From Agarophyton chilense (taxonomy: Eukaryota > Rhodophyta > Florideophyceae > Gracilariales > Gracilariaceae): DNA of 64,000 nucleotides. A model generated the notes under the pieces. It saw nothing but the letters and a program-made list of their open reading frames with translations. It searched no databases and had not been told where the DNA came from. Of this stretch, positions 10,953-21,672 are shown one piece after another. Each line of letters opens with the position of its first letter. The first letter of the stretch is position 1. The stretch is from contig JARGXX010000103.1 in NCBI GenBank assembly GCA_030374765.1, forward strand, positions 310,001 to 374,000, given 5' to 3'. A program made the position numbers and the translations under genes.

Positions 10953-13900
10953 ATGGACAATGACAGACAACCTAAGCTCCCAGAACTCGACAAAGCGAAT
11001 TATGCACCCTGGTTTCTAGCTCTAGAAACGTATGCAACAACCATCGACGCCACCGTTCATCTCTCCAGCAACCCTCCAGTACCAACAGATCCGGCAGATC
11101 TCAAACGCCACACGCAGCACAAATCCAGATTACTCTCAGCCATTCTCAGTAGCGTGCCATCAGACATCCTAGGACTCTTACTAGTCCCTGAAGATCGACC
11201 AACCCCCCACGATCTGGTCACCAACATTATATCGCACATCAACCAAGCTACGAAAGACGATCATAAATTCTTGAAAACCGAAGCCGAAAGCCTATTGTAT
11301 ACTCAAGATACCACAATCGACGCCTATATCAAAGCACACACAGAAATTCGCCAGAAAATGATAGCGGCCCGCTATCCCAACATCAAAGAAGAAGAGACAA
11401 CGGTAGACTTCATTATCAACGGACTGAAGTCCGAACCAACCCTCACTCCAATCTTAGGACCCATCCTGTTACAGAAACCACCCACCATCAAAGCCTTCCT
11501 CATCAGTTTCAAACAGCTTCATTCGTTATATCAACCAATACACGGCCCCACTCCTCAACCCTCTGCATCCAAACTGATCACCGGGGACTATGGACCACAA
11601 CGATACACCGGGGACTACAGTAACAGAGGCAGAAACCAGCCCCGCCGCCCATTCCGCACGTATCGCAGAAACACATACTTCCAACGACGACTTCCGCCTG
11701 GGTACATACCATGCAAATTCCATTCCAGCTTAGGAGTTCATCCCATGCATACAGACGACGAATGCCAAGATCGACGCCGTCCCAAATATCAATCAAGAAC
11801 CCAAGCTCAAATGGTCCATACACATACCCCACCCCCCCCCTATGCATATGGACCGCCCCAAAATTATCAGCAACCGTATGGGGCAGCTTCATCATCTATC
11901 CCGTTCCAGACTCTCCACAATGAAGCACAGGAAGACAAAAACGAAACCAACAGTACGTTCATTCTCGATAGCGGCGCTACACCCTCTCATATCGCCCGAC
12001 CAACATCTACAATGACAAAACTCAAACATCCCACACTGACAAACACTGCGACCAACTCACAGACAATGTGCACGCATCATGGGACGATACAGATAATACC
12101 CAACAAGACTGACAAAGTCATTGAAACCAAGGCGGTGGCCAATAGGCACATAAAACACAACCTCCTATCCGTTCAAGATCTCACGAAGAACTATGGCCTA
12201 GTAGCATTCACACCGCACATGGGATACATCATAGACACCCATCAACACCCGCCGCAAATTATAGCACAAGCTCCTTGGATCAATTCACAATACCAAATTA
12301 AGGGATTACTTGTAGCTCAGAACCAAGCACACACAGCCAGAACAATTCCCCGTAAACCTCGAACAACAAACAAAATCAAAACTTCTCCCTCCACTTCAAC
12401 ACAGAAACAATCACATATGCACAAAGAATCCAAAACAGCACCAACAAGGAAACAGGCAGCACCCCCCATCATACCGAACACAAAGCGCAAATCGTCCACC
12501 CACTCGCTTCACCTTCTTCCCAATCCCAGAGCGCTTTACAAACAAACCAACGATCACTGGATGGCACACGATTGGCACATACGCATGAACCACGCACACC
12601 CCTGGAAACTAGCCCTGACCGCCAAACAAGGTCTACTCCCCACCATGCCAACACCCTTCCCGACAGACACCAAACTTTCATGTAGTGCATGCCACCACGC
12701 CCAGCTAGCTCCCGCGCCACACAAACCAACCACACACACATATCCAGTCGGAGCATATGTCAGCTCAGACACTTGTGGACCAATCAAACCAACATCCACA
12801 CATGGGCATAATCATATACTCCTGATCACATGCGCGCGAAGTCGCTTCACATTTGCCCATTTCGTCACAGATCGCAAAGACATTCCAACATACATCAGCA
12901 AAACCCTCAATCACATACGTAATAGAATGAGACACCCGCTAGCGCACTTTCGAGCGGATAATGCCAAAGAGTTCACATCATCGACCATGCAGCAAATATA
13001 CCAGCAGCACAATGTCCAGCTCCACCTCCGCACCCCGCATCAACCACAAGAAAACTCGATAGCCGAAAGGCTAAACAGAACAATAATGAACTCGGTTAGA
13101 GCCCTCTTACAAACCGCCAAACTCCCTGATCAATATTGGGAAGACGCAGCTCGCGACACAGTGTACAAATATAACCTCCTACATCACACCACAATCAACA
13201 CATCACCATACAAACTATGGTACGGGGAACCACCACCAACACAAAAACTATACATCTTTGGCGAACTGGGCACCATACCCATATACGCCCCCAAAAGCAA
13301 ACTAAATCCCAGAGCTGACCCAGTCCGATACATGTACCCAATATCCCACAAGCATATAGTGGTACTCAACCTCAAAACGCAACGGTACCAGAGCATACGA
13401 TCCAAAGACTTCCACCCTTATCACAAAAATCAAGACCCCACTGTCACCACCACATCCGCGTTCAAGGCCAGGGCTCTACCGCGACAACACCTCCCAACGC
13501 GCATAGAAATAAATACGCCACCCCCAGCCAACCTGGCACAAGCAAGAAAATATCCGGACGCAGACCAGTGGCAACAAGCACACGATACCGAATTGGACAA
13601 CTTGGATCAACACAACAGCATCAAATGGCTCCCAGACACATTCAAACCACCAAACGAAGCCATTATACCCCTCATGATGTTGTACCGTTACAAACGTTCC
13701 GCCGAGGGACACATTGTGCAACGAAAAGCCAGATGCAACCTCAGAGGCGACCTCATGAAACCAGGTCTCCACTTCGATCCAAAGCACATCACCACTTACA
13801 CCGCCGATCGCACGACACAACGAATGTTAATTGCCTTACACGCTCGCAATAACATGCCACTTGAGCATTTCGACATTACCTCCGCGTACTTGCACGAAAA

Positions 13901-15236
13901 ATATCAGCACAACAAGCCAATCTACGTCAAACAAATGCAACGCTTCAACGGCAGCTATAAGCACAACAGCAAACATGGACAACTTCTCGGTAATTTATAC
14001 GGATCTCCACCAGCGGCATTCTACTACAATCATGGATTGAAAGCATTCCTTATACAACTGCACTTCACTCCATCCGAACATGATCCATGCCTTTACACCC
14101 GACACACAGCAGGCGGCGTCACACTCGTCAGTACGACCATAGACGACTTCTTGGTTTTAGCATCAACTCAGACCCTCATAGACACACTGTACAAGCAACT
14201 CCTGACAAAATACAAAATCAAACGACTAGGACCCCCAACTCGATTTCTGAACTGGACCATCACCTATGGAGACGACGGCTCAGTGCACATTTCACAACCG
14301 GATGCCATAGCAGCCCTTCTGGAGCAAACCAAAATGAGCAATTGCAACCCCACAGCGACACCATACAACAATCAGAAGGCCTTAGATCAGCTCCCAGAGA
14401 CTCAACCACTACCACAAGAACAAGCCGCCAGATACCGTCAGATATTAGGAGAAATTCGGTACATAACGGACAGCACCAGACCCGACATTACTTACGCCAC
14501 CAATAGGCTAGCACAACACATGTCAAAGCCTCAAGACCATCACTGGCAGGCTCTAAAGACGCTTCTTAGGTACCTAAACGGCACAAAAACTCATGGACTG
14601 CGGTATAACTCACACCCCATCACCACAGCACCGCTAGCAGTCCATAGTGACGCAGATTTTGCCAACGCAAAAAGCCGAAAATCCATAACAGGGACCCTTC
14701 ACTCCATCAACAGCAGTCCCATTTCATGGCTTTCGAAACAGCAAAACATCATTGCACTCTCAACGACAGAGGCAGAATATATAGCGGCTTCAACCGCCAC
14801 TCAACACACGCAATGGCTTCGCAATCTTTTGAGAGCAACCCACCTCAAGAACCACAACCCCACTCCGCATTATATAGACAATCAATCTGCAGTACAGATT
14901 GCCGAAAATCAGGCCCCAACCAAACGCCGAAAATACATAGACCTTAGACATCACCACCTCCAACATCACATATCATCCCACGCCATAACCCTGCACAGAA
15001 TACCTACCGCAGAGATGACGGCGGACATCCTCACCAAACCCCTCCACCGAGACAAATTCCGAAAACTACGAGACCAGCTTCAAGTACACCCCAAGCCGAG
15101 TACAAATACGACGCATCAACCGGGGACTGTCAAACACCATCAAGAAAGACAACTTGATGCGCCGCATTTTTCGAAAATCAAACATTACAGTAGAAATATC
15201 CAGTACTTAGGAACAGCGAAGAGAAGCTCGAAGTAA
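10953..15236 (+). CDS. Copia gag-pol polyprotein (fossil element, looks whole)
   Basis: A single 1427-aa frame in copia order. The gag-like region covers residues 1-300, with a Cys/His cluster near 255-270. The aspartic protease motif LDSGAT is near 338. The integrase zinc region, with its CSACHH cluster, is before 600 and the catalytic core follows, including FRADNAKEF and QENSIAERLNRT. The reverse transcriptase has its Asp-Asp box near 1062. RNase H has DADFAN near 1233 and STTEAEY further on. The frame ends inside the 3' LTR, so the last residues are LTR-encoded. The start is the ATG at 10953. Codon use is A/C-rich, unlike the host genes. Confidence 0.9.
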   Translation: MDNDRQPKLPELDKANYAPWFLALETYATTIDATVHLSSNPPVPTDPADLKRHTQHKSRLLSAILSSVPSDILGLLLVPEDRPTPHDLVTNIISHINQATKDDHKFLKTEAESLLYTQDTTIDAYIKAHTEIRQKMIAARYPNIKEEETTVDFIINGLKSEPTLTPILGPILLQKPPTIKAFLISFKQLHSLYQPIHGPTPQPSASKLITGDYGPQRYTGDYSNRGRNQPRRPFRTYRRNTYFQRRLPPGYIPCKFHSSLGVHPMHTDDECQDRRRPKYQSRTQAQMVHTHTPPPPYAYGPPQNYQQPYGAASSSIPFQTLHNEAQEDKNETNSTFILDSGATPSHIARPTSTMTKLKHPTLTNTATNSQTMCTHHGTIQIIPNKTDKVIETKAVANRHIKHNLLSVQDLTKNYGLVAFTPHMGYIIDTHQHPPQIIAQAPWINSQYQIKGLLVAQNQAHTARTIPRKPRTTNKIKTSPSTSTQKQSHMHKESKTAPTRKQAAPPIIPNTKRKSSTHSLHLLPNPRALYKQTNDHWMAHDWHIRMNHAHPWKLALTAKQGLLPTMPTPFPTDTKLSCSACHHAQLAPAPHKPTTHTYPVGAYVSSDTCGPIKPTSTHGHNHILLITCARSRFTFAHFVTDRKDIPTYISKTLNHIRNRMRHPLAHFRADNAKEFTSSTMQQIYQQHNVQLHLRTPHQPQENSIAERLNRTIMNSVRALLQTAKLPDQYWEDAARDTVYKYNLLHHTTINTSPYKLWYGEPPPTQKLYIFGELGTIPIYAPKSKLNPRADPVRYMYPISHKHIVVLNLKTQRYQSIRSKDFHPYHKNQDPTVTTTSAFKARALPRQHLPTRIEINTPPPANLAQARKYPDADQWQQAHDTELDNLDQHNSIKWLPDTFKPPNEAIIPLMMLYRYKRSAEGHIVQRKARCNLRGDLMKPGLHFDPKHITTYTADRTTQRMLIALHARNNMPLEHFDITSAYLHEKYQHNKPIYVKQMQRFNGSYKHNSKHGQLLGNLYGSPPAAFYYNHGLKAFLIQLHFTPSEHDPCLYTRHTAGGVTLVSTTIDDFLVLASTQTLIDTLYKQLLTKYKIKRLGPPTRFLNWTITYGDDGSVHISQPDAIAALLEQTKMSNCNPTATPYNNQKALDQLPETQPLPQEQAARYRQILGEIRYITDSTRPDITYATNRLAQHMSKPQDHHWQALKTLLRYLNGTKTHGLRYNSHPITTAPLAVHSDADFANAKSRKSITGTLHSINSSPISWLSKQQNIIALSTTEAEYIAASTATQHTQWLRNLLRATHLKNHNPTPHYIDNQSAVQIAENQAPTKRRKYIDLRHHHLQHHISSHAITLHRIPTAEMTADILTKPLHRDKFRKLRDQLQVHPKPSTNTTHQPGTVKHHQERQLDAPHFSKIKHYSRNIQYLGTAKRSSK

Positions 15237-15263
15237 AGGTCCGGGCAGAGTCTTCCTCTCACA
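15176..15263 (+). repeat. Copia element 3' LTR
   Basis: It matches the 5' LTR through its 86-bp core and is followed by the target duplication GTATA. It contains the stop codon of the gag-pol frame. Confidence 0.85.
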
Positions 15264-15297
15264 GTATAGACACTAAAGCTCTTACGTAAATTATGCC

Positions 15298-15357
15298 AAA
15301 ATATGCAGTTGCATATTTTAATTTACCACCTATGCCGGTCCAACAAGGCATAGGTGG
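15298..15357. other. Two adjacent perfect hairpins
   Basis: Hairpin 1: AAAATATGCA, a 2-base loop GT, then TGCATATTTT (15298-15319). Hairpin 2: CCACCTATGCC, a 10-base loop, then GGCATAGGTGG (15326-15357). Both stems are perfect. They lie just outside MITE-1 and about 350 bp before the Harbinger-like remnant, so they may be a subterminal structure of a further element; this is inference. Confidence 0.5.
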
Positions 15358-15699
15358 CTGCGCAGTTGACCTAAAAATCAAGTGAAGTCAGCAAATTATC
15401 TAGTTTAGCGATAATGAGTCAAAATCATCACTGCAAGAACAATTAGAAAGTACCTACGTTGATACTATTGTTTATAGTAGATGACTAGGTAACTACGCAA
15501 TTACTCGGTTTTCATGCAAAAACGTATTAATCTTTTTAAGTCTATATAAACAATCTTTTTACTTGTAATGGAAACCACTTCTATTGTGCATTCTCCCACA
15601 CGTTCACACCATCCATCAGAATGAATTCCATTACTCCTAATCATGTCACTAACGCTGTATATATTCTACAAACAAGAAGAATTGTAAAAATATTCTTTC

Positions 15700-16880
15700 T
15701 AAAATGAATGCCCTGATTTAGAGGAAGAAAAAGATTCTGATTGTCCAATTTTGGACAGCTTTTACAACGAGGGCGGATCTGAGGCAGTTTCCAAAATGAC
15801 CAATTTTTCTCGCAAAGAATTTAATATTATTTGGAGGAATATCCGGGAAACTGTTGCGGACTCATGGAATGTAGGTCGCGGAAAAAACATCGTTCAACCC
15901 TAAGGATGTTTTCTTCATGGTTTTGACTGTGCTCAAACGCGGAGGTCATTGGAATTTCTTAGGTAACATATTTAATGTCAAGGGCTCTTGATTTGAGCGT
16001 GTCATCATTAATTATTTTAAGACAATAGCCACAGAAGTTTAGAATAGTTTTGTGGCTAGTGCAGATGGGGAATATCCGATGAAAAGGATGATGCGCAAGA
16101 ACTGCACTTTTAAGATTTTTTAATTTGTGCGCTATGCAACCGACGTTATATTTCAACAAAGTTTTCGACCGGCTGGAAATATTGCTGAAGGAAAGAATTA
16201 TTTCAGTAGAAAGCACAAATTCTATGGATTTAGAGTAGAAGTATCTGTTTTACCAAATGGAATTGCTATTGGTTGTTCTAAACCATCATCCTGGCTCAGT
16301 TGCATACATAGAAATATTTCTTTTAAATATCGATTTTCATACGAAAGGTTTAAAAAAACGGGATGAAGAGAGAACTATTTTAGACTCTGATTTTCTGTTT
16401 GAAAAATATTCTAATCAATGGGAAGTTATTATGGACAAAGGATATCAGGGCGCAATGGAACACGTGCGTGCAATTCATCCTAAGAAGAAACCAAAATTAG
16501 GGAATTTGTCTCGAATCGAAGAGACGAAGAACAGTAGAATTTCATCTGATCGAATAATTGTAGAAAACTATTTCGGATGGCTTTGTGGTTTCTGTGGAGT
16601 TTTATCCAACAAATATCGGTGGTCGGAAAAAATCTACGAGGATATATTCTGCTTTCGTCTTTCCGTGACTAATTCTCATGTGCTACGGAATGCTTTGAGA
16701 GCTGAAGATTTGGATTTTTATAATCGTTATAGTAATCGTCTACATTCTATTGGGGAAGGAATAGGACAGAAACGCCGACTGAAGCAGAGAAAGTACAGAG
16801 CAAAGCGCCAGATGCGTAAGAACGCCAAGTTTGGCCATTCTGGTTCAGATGATGAAACCATTGACCCCTGCAATACCTAA
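15700..16880 (+). pseudogene. PIF/Harbinger-type (DDE_Tnp_4-like) transposase remnant 1
   Basis: Harbinger DNA transposons move by a DDE nuclease. Recognisable blocks in order: an N-terminal helical region around 15720-15890 (FSRKEFNIIWRNIRETV); the first catalytic Asp in YATDVIFQQSFRPAG near 16140, followed by SRKHKFYGFRVEVSVLPNG; the second Asp in DKGYQG near 16435; and the Glu in IVENYFGWL near 16560, followed by YRWSEKIYEDIF. A basic Lys/Arg-rich tail ends at 16880. The frame changes between 16200 and 16260 (left part in one frame, the 16257-16880 part in another), and stops interrupt the upstream part at 15901 and after 15980. It is therefore dead. I did not find a convincing terminal inverted repeat pair or target duplication. 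A Myb-like partner gene, usual for Harbinger, is not seen next to it. Confidence 0.75.
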
Positions 16881-17526
16881 TCAACTATTCAATTGTTTAT
16901 CCTCATTGTGAGTATTAGTATTGGCGTTTTTCTTTTATATTTATCTACATTAAACGATTTGTTGTGTCTATTTCATATGTGTAACGCAATTGCACCTACT
17001 GTACTGTATTGTTTATGTAGTGTGATGGGGTTTCTGCACAACTACTAGGGAACAGTCGCAGAGCCCTACTGGGCAGGGTATTAGTGAGCTTACGCAGGAC
17101 AGAAATTCTGCGCATCGGGACAGATTTCTGTTGTGCAAGTTTGTGAAAAGTGCAGCTGAAATGTAATTACTCATGAAATTAAGTCACATTATCCATAGTC
17201 CTGTTTCAGGAATGGGCGGGAGTACAAGCAGTGCTGCGTGCCACCTTCTTCCCGCAGTGTACCACCACCGTGACAGGCCATCGCCAAAAAAACCAAACAA
17301 TTACCGCCGCTCGTGAGCGCTACTCAGCTTCTTGACTTGGATTCCAAGTCGTGCTAATCAAGCGCAACGAATTGTCTGTTTTGTCGTTCTCAGCTTGTCT
17401 CTTAGGAACCTGCACGTAATAATGACAATGTTGCGATGATTACGCTAACCACCTGAACAAAATACAAAGAATTTCAGTAACCAACTTTTTCTCAACTTCA
17501 ACGCTTTTAGCGACCTTGAATGCCTT
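16881..17526. other. Spacer between two transposase remnants
   Basis: A/T-rich, no gene. A small inverted repeat ACAGAAAT/ATTTCTGT sits at 17099-17130. Nothing else is recognised. Confidence 0.3.
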
Positions 17527-18243
17527 ATGCACTTTATATTTCAGAATCACCACTTGGTACAACTTGTTCACGTAATGTGCTGGCCTCCGCATCGAAATTG
17601 CACTAATCATAATAGTTGTGCATTCAATCTGCTGCTGGAAAACTGTGCTACATTGCGTCTCCGTTTTGCACCAGCCAGATGGGCCGATTTAGAATTTTTC
17701 TTTGGCAAGCATACATCCCAGATTTTGGGGACCTTTAGGAAGCAATTGATATACTACTCAATACACAAGAGCATTTGGTTAGCGGAAAGTTAAGTTTAAC
17801 GTTGTTAACTGATCATCTACCTACGTATGCACAAGCAATAGAAGCTCGTTTATCAGATTTGTCAAACTGTCTAGGATTTATTGTTATGGGATTAGGTACT
17901 GCATATACGGAGATTCAGGATACAACAATAGGTTGTACATGGAAGTTACCTTCCAAGGAGCAACGCATAACAGTGCGAAAAAGGCGTTCAACAGGGCTAT
18001 TTCAAGTGTTCCACTAACCGTGGAATGGCTGTTCAAGGAGCTGAAAATGCACTTCGCGACGGGTGATTTTAAGCGCAAGAAGAAGTTGCATGAATCTCAG
18101 ATAGGCTTGCTTTATACCAGCTCCATGCTTTTATCTAACTTCCGGAACTGCTTCTAACCAAACCAAGTGTCAAGTTATTTCCGAATGCGGCCGCCCTCCC
18201 TAAAGGATTATATCTTAAGCGGAGCGGAGAGCCCTGAGAAGTG
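17527..18243 (+). pseudogene. Second, different Harbinger-like transposase remnant
   Basis: Pieces match the pattern of another DDE_Tnp_4-like family. PARWADLEFFFGKHTSQILGT (about 17666-17730) resembles the segment before the catalytic core. AQAIEARLSDLSNCLGFI (about 17830-17885) resembles the region leading to the first catalytic Asp, but the Asp itself is missing. SVPLTVEWLFKEL (about 18005) carries the catalytic Glu. After an in-frame TAA at 18156, the C-terminal stretch VSSYFRMRPPSLKDYIL is followed by TGA at 18241. The middle of the core is missing or scrambled, so it is a relic. It is not a copy of the remnant at 15.7-16.9 kb; the conserved blocks differ. Confidence 0.6.
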
Positions 18244-18372
18244 ATGCAAAAGCCTGCGTCCCGATGCTACCAAGGGCGCAAAACGAGCGGATTTTTTCCG
18301 CGAGGAGAAGCCAGCGGGGTGGTAAAGTCCAAGATGCCACCTCGCTACACCACATTGGCTTTCATTGCCGTA

Positions 18373-18741
18373 AAACAGCCATCACTTGGTTTTCGAAAAC
18401 AACTCCAGCAAGGCCTTGTGTTTCTCCAATTCCATGGAGCTTCGCTCCAAACGGTCTTGTCTGCGTTCTTCACGTTATTTGTGGCGCTGTTCTCTTCGGT
18501 CTTCTCTGTCGCCATCGCGCTCCAAACGGTTCCCAATCGCTTGCTTTTCTTCAGAACCAAAACGTTCCCTCTCCAAGTCCAAACGAGCTAGGTCAGCCTC
18601 CTTCAAGTGCGCTCCAAAACTCTGCATTGCAGACACGAACATACTCGTTCGGCTCTGCGTTCTGCGCTTCTTTTTCGGGCTACCAGCTTCAACATCATCG
18701 GATGGTTCCTGACAACCTAGGCCAAAGCAACACCGATACAT
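18373..18741 (-). pseudogene. Charged coiled-coil fragment, possibly C-terminus of a transposon Myb/SANT-like accessory protein
   Basis: On the - strand a basic patch SPKKKRRTQSRTSMFV is followed by a long Arg/Glu-rich helix-forming segment. One in-frame TAA at about 18475 interrupts it, after which the same frame goes on (EERRQDRLERSSMELEKHK) to about 18373. Harbinger elements commonly carry a second gene with a Myb/SANT domain and a coiled-coil tail, so this could be that partner. No Myb domain is visible and the link is a guess. Confidence 0.3.
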
Positions 18742-21083
18742 TGGAAGACCATGTCAGAAACGGTAGAAGCGTTCGAACCCACCGACAACACCATGTATCG
18801 AGCCCTCAAGTGAGGAGAGAAACACGCCACGGCGCGGAGCGCTCTCAGCTATCAGTTGGAACGCGCACTTTATAGCATGGCCCCCACCTCGTGAGATAGA
18901 CCAATCAATGCAAGAGGCAGTCAACTCCCCCGGGGCACGTCGCTAATGCACCAACTGCCTCCGTCGTCAACTTCCTCATCTTCGGAACGGGTAGTGCCAC
19001 GTAAACTCGTGAAGCACGACCCAGAACCACATTTTGGCCACTGTGTCGTAAACACGGCCCGGTAAGAATACCTACAAGCATAAATTCGTCATAGACTATA
19101 TTGGGGAACATTCATACCATCTGGATAGTTACATACAATATCTTGTCGGTCGGTACGGCTATGGTTCCATGCCCGGCTTGGATGAACCGATTGAGGATCT
19201 CCCACATTTAATATTCGTTGCATATCTCCTCCAAGCGCGGATGAAGGTCCCTGCACCAATCTTTAACGCCCGGAGAGTGTAGCCGACCCAACATGATGTA
19301 ACAGAAGCGGAAGATGAGAGCATAGAAGGTTTTTTGTAAAAGTGGAAATCATAAATCTTTATTCTAATACATCGGTACAGTATCGAGGAGTCTGATACTA
19401 CTCTACATCAAGAGGTTACACTTCCCTGTCAAAATCAGTATCCCCTTCCGGATCAAGACAGCTCCACCTGAGTGGTTGCCTTGGGAACGTGAAATAAAAG
19501 CAGCCCGCATCTCGGCGACGTCACTACTGGCATCGCTGCTCTCCAGCCCCACCTCGAGGAAGAACTAAAAGATCACGTTTTCATGGCTCGTTGAGGCGGC
19601 ACCTGTATTCCCAAGTAGGGAGGCACCCCAATCTGGGACGTACACTGCCAGACCAGGAGGTTCATCACCACCTGCAACGACAGAAGCAGCCCCCGCAAGG
19701 TTATCCACGTCCATAAATAGCCTTACATGGTTCCTTGATTTGTGTTCCCTCCATAGCTTGGGGTTCTACAGCCTGAGAGGACGCAATCCCTTCATTCAGT
19801 TAATTATCGAACATCGGGTCGTCACCGTCGTAGATCTCATAGTGTTCATTCGTGTCCATGAAACTGGTAGGATGCCCCTCGGGGATATATTCCTAAGCAA
19901 ACAGAAGTTCGCTAGCCTCCTCCAAAGAGACCTGATGTCCATCCCATGGTTTGAAACAGAGAAATTCACCGGCCAGCAGACTTCGGTGTCCTCTTGACAG
20001 GTCCTGCTCCCGACCACCGACTGCACACCCACTCTGTTCGATAGGAACTGAGACACAGTCATCCCAGTGGATTAAATCGAGAAGTGTCGCCAACTCCTGA
20101 GCTTTGGTTAAACCACCTAGTGCGAGGCAAAATTCTAAAGCAGGAATGCCGGGGCAAACTCGTAACAGAATGAGCCACAGTCGGTACCACTCTTAGACCT
20201 CCCAGAGGATGAAAACTGCTTTTCAGAGAGCAACAACAATGACAACCACAAACAAAAGTTCGGATTGAGGATTCTCAAGGAGACAGGACCAGTAATAAGC
20301 AATGATCGGAGGAAGTTCGAATTAAAAGACTCTAGACGATACAAGATACGGCCAACAAGATTGGATGAGAACATATCGACGTCTCTGGTTGGCTGCGCGA
20401 ATGCGTTCGATCTCTATGTTTTGTTTGTTTTCGTACGAGGCCATATTCCGGAACAGGGATAACGCTCGCCGCTAAAAGTAAATCATCTACGAGAAGCTGG
20501 CTCGACCGAATCGCAGCATGAATTGGAACTCAGACCGAATTCTCAGCCACAGCCAACAAACGTCGTCCTGGAGCATAAAAGAATAGCCCTTTTTCGTGAA
20601 GTATTCCAAACGCGCAAGGCGATGCAGATATTTTATTTCACCTTGGATGCAGTACAGCCTGACATCGATGCTCAGACCATCGGGGATGGGATACTCGAAA
20701 ACAGCCAGGCAAAGCCGTTGATGAACATCGAGGACAAAAACTGCACACGCAGAAGCTACTCACTCGATCCCGCGACGACTTACCGTATGAACAATAACCT
20801 TCACACGGTTCCGCAAATTACGCGAAGTGCTCGCAAGGACTGAATTATTTCTCGGGAGCATCTCGCTCCCATTGGCATACATTGTTTACAGCACTTCGTT
20901 AAAGCAACGCAGTCGGGTGGATCCACGGCGCAAGACGGAAGATAGAAGCAATCTTAGTGTGTTTCAGACCTACGAACTTTTCATACGACGGCAACACCAC
21001 TAGCAGATATTCTCTCACAGGAGGTACTCCCGCTTTCGAAACTGGTACAACCGGCGCTGCCGTTTTCGCGCCACTCTGTTGGA
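18742..21083. other. Unassigned region with short conserved-looking frames
   Basis: No gene recognised. The - strand around 19890-20090 encodes a hydrophilic segment (QELATLLDLIHWDD) that looks protein-like but matches no family I know, and the + strand around 20523-20843 has a 106-codon frame of similar quality without an ATG start. The pattern suggests a decayed element or gene. Confidence 0.25.
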
Positions 21084-21482
21084 ATGGCCCAGGACGAAAT
21101 CACACAGAACAGAATCCAGACACAGCGGGTTGTTGTTGGTGTGAACGGGTTGTGCCTATTTTTTTCGTTCATTGAAAAAGATTTTGGGCGAAGCTTCGGA
21201 AGAGTGAAACAGCGGAACACTGCTGGAAGCCTAAGATTCGGAGAATTTGATCGCAAAGGTGCGTACATCGTGAACACCGAAGTCTTGGAGAGTTCACTGC
21301 AAGAAAACTTGAGTTTCAATGTGACGTGTTTGTTACTACGACTGAAAGGCATAATTAGCGACCTGGATTCTCATATATGCGCGATCTTTGCTGCTTTGCC
21401 TGCCATCGCGGATATCTTACTCGCAGCTGAGGATGCGTATATGAAGGAAAACCTTCCTCAAAGTGGTTCCCCAGGACTTTAG
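21084..21482 (+). CDS. Unrecognised 132-aa ORF, possibly a gene relic
   Basis: ATG at 21084, TAG at 21480-21482. The protein has a hydrophobic Ala/Leu/Ile-rich helix in its C-terminal third (IFAALPAIADILLAAEDAY) and no recognised domain. The region upstream is open in other frames, so it may be the tail of a broken gene. It sits in unexplained, element-rich DNA. No function can be given. Confidence 0.25.
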   Translation: MAQDEITQNRIQTQRVVVGVNGLCLFFSFIEKDFGRSFGRVKQRNTAGSLRFGEFDRKGAYIVNTEVLESSLQENLSFNVTCLLLRLKGIISDLDSHICAIFAALPAIADILLAAEDAYMKENLPQSGSPGL

Positions 21483-21540
21483 AGTTTTACTGCTTGCGGT
21501 GTGTTATGATTTTTCCCCCTACTTTCCAATCATTGTTTGC

Positions 21541-21672
21541 CGACGGGATGGTCGTGCGCGCTAGGTACACGTATGCGCCAAGCATTACCTGTTAGTTTAC
21601 ATATATCGACGGGATGGTCGTGTGCGCTGGTTACACGTATTCGCCAAGCATTGCCTGTTAGTTCACATGATT
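21541..21672 (+). repeat. 66-bp tandem duplication, two units
   Basis: CGACGGGATGGTCGTG starts at 21541 and again at 21607; the two 66-bp units differ at several positions. It is non-coding. Confidence 0.75.

Larger units (their letters stand above)
10620..15263 (+). mobile_element. Ty1/copia LTR retrotransposon with very short LTRs, looks whole
   Basis: A 4.6-kb element inserted in MITE-1 with a 5-bp target duplication GTATA (10615-10619 and 15264-15268). The LTRs are only about 88 bp, and their 86-bp core is identical, so the insertion looks recent. Immediately inside the 5' LTR, GGTTATGCGCCC (from 10708) is complementary to the anticodon-loop region of a methionine tRNA, the half-tRNA priming known from Drosophila copia. 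One long open frame codes for gag and pol. Short LTRs and this primer type recall the GalEa-like copia group known from red algae and animals, but I cannot place it firmly. Confidence 0.92.
10256..15272. mobile_element. MITE-1, 368-bp non-autonomous relative of the piggyBac-like element, split by a copia insertion
   Basis: Left end TGTCTATACGACC (10256-10268) and right end GGTCGTATAGACA (completed at 15269-15272 after the copia element) are inverted repeats. The left flank is CTAG (10252-10255) and the right flank CTAA (15273-15276), a CTAG duplication with one change. The palindrome GGCCTCATATGAGGCC lies at 10592-10607, next to the right end. Without the copia element and one copy of its target duplication, the MITE is 368 bp. 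It has no coding capacity. A second copy, in opposite orientation, is at 27715-49945. Their shared length and interior establish the family. Confidence 0.85.
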
